Assembly: GCA_016935875.1 (NCBI GenBank)
Contig: JAFGQD010000039.1
Span: forward strand, 1-15,854
Length of the DNA: 15,854 bases
Direction of reading: 5' to 3'
Origin: Deltaproteobacteria bacterium
GTDB lineage: Bacteria > Desulfobacterota > Syntrophia > Syntrophales > UBA2210
This document shows positions 13,407 to 15,854 of the stretch, one piece after another. Below the pieces are notes generated by a model. That model had not been told where the DNA came from. It made no database searches and saw only the letters and a program-made list of their open reading frames with translations. A program made the position numbers and the translations under genes. Position 1 is the stretch's first letter, and every line of letters begins with the position of its first letter.

Positions 13407-14332
13407 CAGATTCTCAGATTCTCAAATGTTTCCCGGACCGCTTCGGCGGATCGCTTCAGGCCTTTCAGCTCTTCACTGGAAAGCGCTATTTCATATATTG
13501 TTTCGATTCCGGCTGAACCCAGCTTTACCGGCACGCCGATATGCACATCCTCAATACCGTACTGCCCCGTCAGATATGCCGAAGCGGATAAGACCCTCTT
13601 GCTGTCGCGCAGTATCGCCTCCACCATGGAGACCACAGAGGATGAGGGTGCATGCCAGGCGCTTCCGGATTTCAGGAGATTTACAATTTCGGCGCCGCCA
13701 TTCTTTGTCCTTTCAATAATGGCGTCGAGTCTCTCCTTCTCCATGAGCCGGCTTATGGGGATACCCTTCAAGGTAGTGTGGGTGTCTACCGGCACCATGG
13801 TATCTCCGTGGCTTCCCAGCACCATGGTCTCTATGTCCCGTGCCGATACATTCAGCTCTTCGGCAAGAAAAGTCCTGTATCTCGCGGTGTCGAGCACGCC
13901 ACCCATTCCAATGACTCTGTGGGGGGGGAATCCCGATGTCCTCCAAGCAAGGTGTGTCATAACATCAAGAGGATTTGTCACCATGATGATGATACTTGCG
14001 GAGGCATGTCTCGCGACCGTTTCCACAACGGATTTGACGATGCCTCCATTCTTCACGGCAAGTTCATCCCTGCTCATCCCCGGGGTCCGGGGGAAGCCTG
14101 CGGTAAAGACCACGATATCCGAATCTTTGGTCTCGGCAAAGTTGTTGGATCCCGTTATTTTCATGTCAAATCCCTCAACAGGCGCTGACTGCATGATATC
14201 AAGGGCTTTTCCCTGCGGGAGCCCCTCGACAATATCCAGCAGCACAACGTCGGCAAGATTCTTCTCAACGATCCTCTGGGCGGTCATTGTGCCCACAAAA
14301 CCGGCTCCAATTACAGAAACTTTTTTTCCCAT
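13406..14332 (-). CDS. mdh: Malate dehydrogenase (LDH-like type)
   Basis: This enzyme oxidises malate to oxaloacetate with NAD in the TCA cycle. The 308-aa protein has the nucleotide fold GAGFVG (9-14) with Asp33 after strand two, favouring NAD over NADP. Substrate residues are Arg82 and Arg88 in AGFPRTPGMSRDE, Asn120 in VTNPLD, Arg151 and the catalytic His175 in GSHGDTMVP. Arg at position 82, where lactate dehydrogenases carry Gln, makes malate the substrate. It belongs to the LDH-like MDH group rather than the E. coli dimeric type. SD GGAGA lies 6 nt before the ATG. It follows the unknown gene by 62 nt, and its TGA overlaps the ATG of the radical SAM gene by one base. It appears to be part of a four-gene operon ending with rng. 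Confidence 0.95.
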   Translation of the reverse strand: MGKKVSVIGAGFVGTMTAQRIVEKNLADVVLLDIVEGLPQGKALDIMQSAPVEGFDMKITGSNNFAETKDSDIVVFTAGFPRTPGMSRDELAVKNGGIVKSVVETVARHASASIIIMVTNPLDVMTHLAWRTSGFPPHRVIGMGGVLDTARYRTFLAEELNVSARDIETMVLGSHGDTMVPVDTHTTLKGIPISRLMEKERLDAIIERTKNGGAEIVNLLKSGSAWHAPSSSVVSMVEAILRDSKRVLSASAYLTGQYGIEDVHIGVPVKLGSAGIETIYEIALSSEELKGLKRSAEAVRETFENLRI

Positions 14333-14375
14333 TATATGTCTCCAGTTTAAAATTTTGATATGTCAACTGCACTCA

Positions 14376-14396
14376 AAGGAGTAGAAATTACTCCTT
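14376..14396 (-). other. Intercistronic hairpin between the unknown gene and mdh
   Basis: On the minus strand AAGGAGTA (14396-14389) and TACTCCTT (14383-14376) form a perfect 8-bp stem with a 5-nt loop that starts within the stop codon of the upstream gene. No U-tract follows, so full termination is unlikely. It may protect or process the mdh mRNA or cause partial attenuation. Confidence 0.4.
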
Positions 14397-14796
14397 ACCT
14401 CTCAGATGTCTGTTTCTCCAGAACATCACGGTATCTGTAGGGGTGTTGCCGGATATCACGCAGCTTCGACAGGGCGAAACGCGCGGGGAAATCGGTCCTC
14501 GACAAGTAGGGGAGTGAGTCTCTCCTGAAGTCCTCCAGCAGTTCACCAAAGATCTTCCTGCTGTCGGGGGTGCGGACGAAGCTCCTCTCCTTTGTGTGTT
14601 CGTAGACTATTCCCGGACCGAAGACCGCGACGACCAGTTGAAAGTGCTCGGGATCACTAAAATATTCCCGTATGACCTCGATCGGTATCGTAATGCGTAG
14701 TTCAACCTTCGTCGTATCGGAGGTGATAGCGCGTGATCCGTCCCACACCTGCATAACAAAGCCGTTGGGGAGGGGTATCTCTTCAACCAGATTCAT
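14395..14796 (-). CDS. Uncharacterised conserved-looking 133-aa protein
   Basis: I do not recognise this family. The 133-aa product is soluble in appearance, with no signal peptide, membrane helix, cysteine cluster or nucleotide-binding motif. The N-terminal half alternates as beta strands (GFVMQVWDGSRAIT, TKVELRITIPIEV, HFQLVVAVFGPGIVYEH). The C-terminal half is charged and probably helical (RKIFGELLEDFRRDSLPYL, ALSKLRDIRQHPYRYRDVL). The start at 14794-14796 is chosen because AGGAGA lies 5 nt upstream and a promoter at 14848-14875 leaves a 45-nt leader; an earlier in-frame ATG at 14838 would sit on the transcription start without an SD. It heads the operon with mdh, the radical SAM fusion and rng, and diverges from purU. 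Codon use resembles its neighbours. Confidence 0.75.
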   Translation of the reverse strand: MNLVEEIPLPNGFVMQVWDGSRAITSDTTKVELRITIPIEVIREYFSDPEHFQLVVAVFGPGIVYEHTKERSFVRTPDSRKIFGELLEDFRRDSLPYLSRTDFPARFALSKLRDIRQHPYRYRDVLEKQTSER

Positions 14797-14847
14797 CAGT
14801 ATCTCCTGTTGTGATATGTGAGGCAGTCCCCCACTCAATTGTAGGAC

Positions 14848-14875
14848 GTTATATCACACAGTCACCTTTTGGCAA
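14848..14875 (-). promoter_or_regulatory. Extended -10 sigma-70 promoter of the mdh-rng operon
   Basis: On the minus strand -35 TTGCCA (14870-14875) is followed by 16 nt and -10 TATAAC (14848-14853), preceded by TG one base upstream (TGATATAAC). Both boxes match five of six consensus bases. The start would be near 14841. The promoter lies back to back with the purU promoter, about 8 bp apart at their -35 ends. Confidence 0.65.
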
Positions 14876-14882
14876 ACCTTTC

Positions 14883-14910
14883 TTGACTTGGAGGGCCATT
14901 TTCATATATG
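14883..14910 (+). promoter_or_regulatory. Sigma-70 promoter of purU
   Basis: -35 TTGACT (14883-14888), a 16-nt spacer and -10 TATATG (14905-14910) predict a start near 14917, about 25 nt before the purU ATG. The -35 is good and the -10 moderate. Being so close to the divergent promoter, the two could compete for polymerase. Confidence 0.5.
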
Positions 14911-14941
14911 GACAGAAACTTTCAAAAAGGAGTTATGAATC

Positions 14942-15799
14942 ATGGAAAAGACAACAGCCATACTGCTGCTGTCCTGCCCCGATCAGAAAGGGATTGTGGC
15001 CGGAATATCCAACTTTATCTCAGAGCACAATGGTAATATACTGGATGCTGCCCAGTATTCGGTTCAACCTGAAAGCATGCTGTTCATGCGGGTGGAATGG
15101 GATATGGATGGGTTCGCTCTTGCCTGCGACGAGCTGGAGGACGCGATCACCCCCCTCGTGAAACGGTTCGGGATGAAATGGACCATACACTTTTCCGATT
15201 ATATACCAAAGATGGCGATATTTGTTTCCAGGCATATCTATTGTTTCCATGATCTTATACTGAGGCATCAGATGGGGGAATTCAGGGCACAGATACCTCT
15301 TGTCATAAGCAATCACCTCGATATGAAGCCGCTGGCCGATCACTTTGGCCTTCCATACAGGCATTATCCCATTACACGGGAAAACAGGGCAGAGCAGGAG
15401 AAGAAACAGATCGCCGAACTGGAAAGGGAAGGGGTCGATCTGGTAGTCCTGGCCCGCTACATGCAGATCTTAAGTGGTGAATTTGTAGGCCGCTATCATG
15501 ACAGGATAATCAATATACACCACTCGTTCCTGCCGGCCTTTGCGGGGGGAAGCCCTTACCAGCAGGCGTATGACAGGGGAGTGAAGATAATCGGCGCTAC
15601 CAGCCATTATGTCACACAGACGCTTGACGAGGGGCCTATCATTGCGCAGGATGTTATAAAGATTACACACAAGGATTCGGTGGACAATATGAAACTCAAG
15701 GGGAAAGACCTGGAGAGAACGGTTCTTGCGAAGGCGGTCAGACTCCATCTGGAACACCGGATACTGGTTTACGGTTCAAAAACCATCATTTTTGACTGA
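14942..15799 (+). CDS. purU: Formyltetrahydrofolate deformylase
   Basis: PurU hydrolyses 10-formyl-tetrahydrofolate to tetrahydrofolate and formate, balancing one-carbon pools and supplying formate. The 285-aa protein has an N-terminal ACT domain (1-80, LLLSCPDQKGIVAGISNFI) and a formyltransferase-fold catalytic domain (about 90-285). The catalytic triad is visible as Asn191 and His193 in INIHHSFLPAF and Asp229 in TLDEGPII. RYMQILSGEF and GATSHYVTQ are also family landmarks, and full length rules out a purN transformylase, which lacks the ACT domain. SD AAGGAG lies 9 nt before the ATG. A closer ATG at 14935 is out of frame. The gene diverges from the mdh operon. Confidence 0.95.
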   Translation: MEKTTAILLLSCPDQKGIVAGISNFISEHNGNILDAAQYSVQPESMLFMRVEWDMDGFALACDELEDAITPLVKRFGMKWTIHFSDYIPKMAIFVSRHIYCFHDLILRHQMGEFRAQIPLVISNHLDMKPLADHFGLPYRHYPITRENRAEQEKKQIAELEREGVDLVVLARYMQILSGEFVGRYHDRIINIHHSFLPAFAGGSPYQQAYDRGVKIIGATSHYVTQTLDEGPIIAQDVIKITHKDSVDNMKLKGKDLERTVLAKAVRLHLEHRILVYGSKTIIFD

Positions 15800-15845
15800 G
15801 CCCTCCCCATGTCTATTCATTAGCTGCCGAAAGGGCTTTGTTTCA
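15799..15845 (+). terminator. Possible weak terminator after purU
   Basis: AGCCCT (15799-15804) and AGGGCT (15832-15837) are complementary and followed by TTGTTT, just after the purU stop. The 27-nt loop makes the stem weak, so it may not function. The remaining bases to the window end hold nothing recognisable. Confidence 0.25.
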
Positions 15846-15854
15846 TGAACAACC

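Noticed and set aside
14361..14366. TTGACA on the minus strand as a separate mdh promoter
   Set aside because: No -10 box occurs at 15-19 nt spacing; the sequence there runs into the mdh SD.
14797..14838. Earlier ATG adding 14 residues to the unknown protein before mdh
   Set aside because: It falls at the predicted transcription start without an SD, while the downstream ATG has AGGAGA 5 nt away.
1..15854. Mobile element, prophage, CRISPR array, toxin-antitoxin or defence genes
   Set aside because: No direct-repeat arrays, terminal inverted repeats, integrase or transposase motifs, or defence-family signatures were seen on either strand.

Overview
This 15.9-kb window looks like ordinary chromosomal DNA from a Gram-negative bacterium, most likely a deltaproteobacterial (Desulfobacterota, Syntrophales-like) lineage. 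That placement is an inference from gene content and order: rplU-rpmA-obg-proB, a fused B12-type radical SAM/DUF2344 protein next to RNase E/G, an LDH-type malate dehydrogenase and a DUF4412 envelope protein. No tRNA, rRNA, insertion sequence, phage gene or CRISPR array is visible. Coding density is high and most genes have clear Shine-Dalgarno sites. Several have near-consensus sigma-70 promoters.

Layout. Positions 1-1864 (minus strand) hold a compatible-solute ABC transporter operon: a periplasmic glycine betaine/proline-type binding protein followed 6 nt later by its ATPase. The ATPase runs off the left edge. The operon has its own promoter and a leader of about 220 nt that carries a possible 16-codon upstream ORF. 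Positions 1875-2990 (minus) hold a patatin-like phospholipase with its own promoter, whose -35 box is embedded in a CRP/FNR-like palindrome. Diverging from it, 3058-5291 (plus) carries a polyprenyl diphosphate synthase (quinone side chain), a gamma-class carbonic anhydrase-like protein and an Ogt-type DNA alkyltransferase.

Positions 5303-8258 (minus) hold the ribosome/GTPase block rplU-rpmA-obg-proB. It is driven by a consensus promoter, but a canonical terminator hairpin lies between rpmA and obg, with a second hairpin just before the obg start. A plus-strand DUF4412 periplasmic protein (8566-9276) sits between this block and its usual partner block. That partner block, 9381-14875 (minus), reads: unknown 133-aa protein, mdh, radical SAM/DUF2344 fusion, RNase E/G. 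It is expressed from one promoter with an extended -10, and mdh and the radical SAM gene overlap as TGATG. Diverging from it is purU (14942-15799, plus).

How it fits together. The central 5.3-14.9 kb joins RNA processing (RNase E/G), ribosome assembly (Obg, L21, L27) and an uncharacterised radical SAM enzyme, a linkage I know from other bacteria. The most interesting leads are the radical SAM fusion with a second cysteine cluster, the tandem hairpins controlling obg, the palindrome over the patatin promoter, the leader ORF ahead of the betaine transporter, and the unrecognised gene that heads the mdh operon. I did not find a convincing wholly new multi-gene system.
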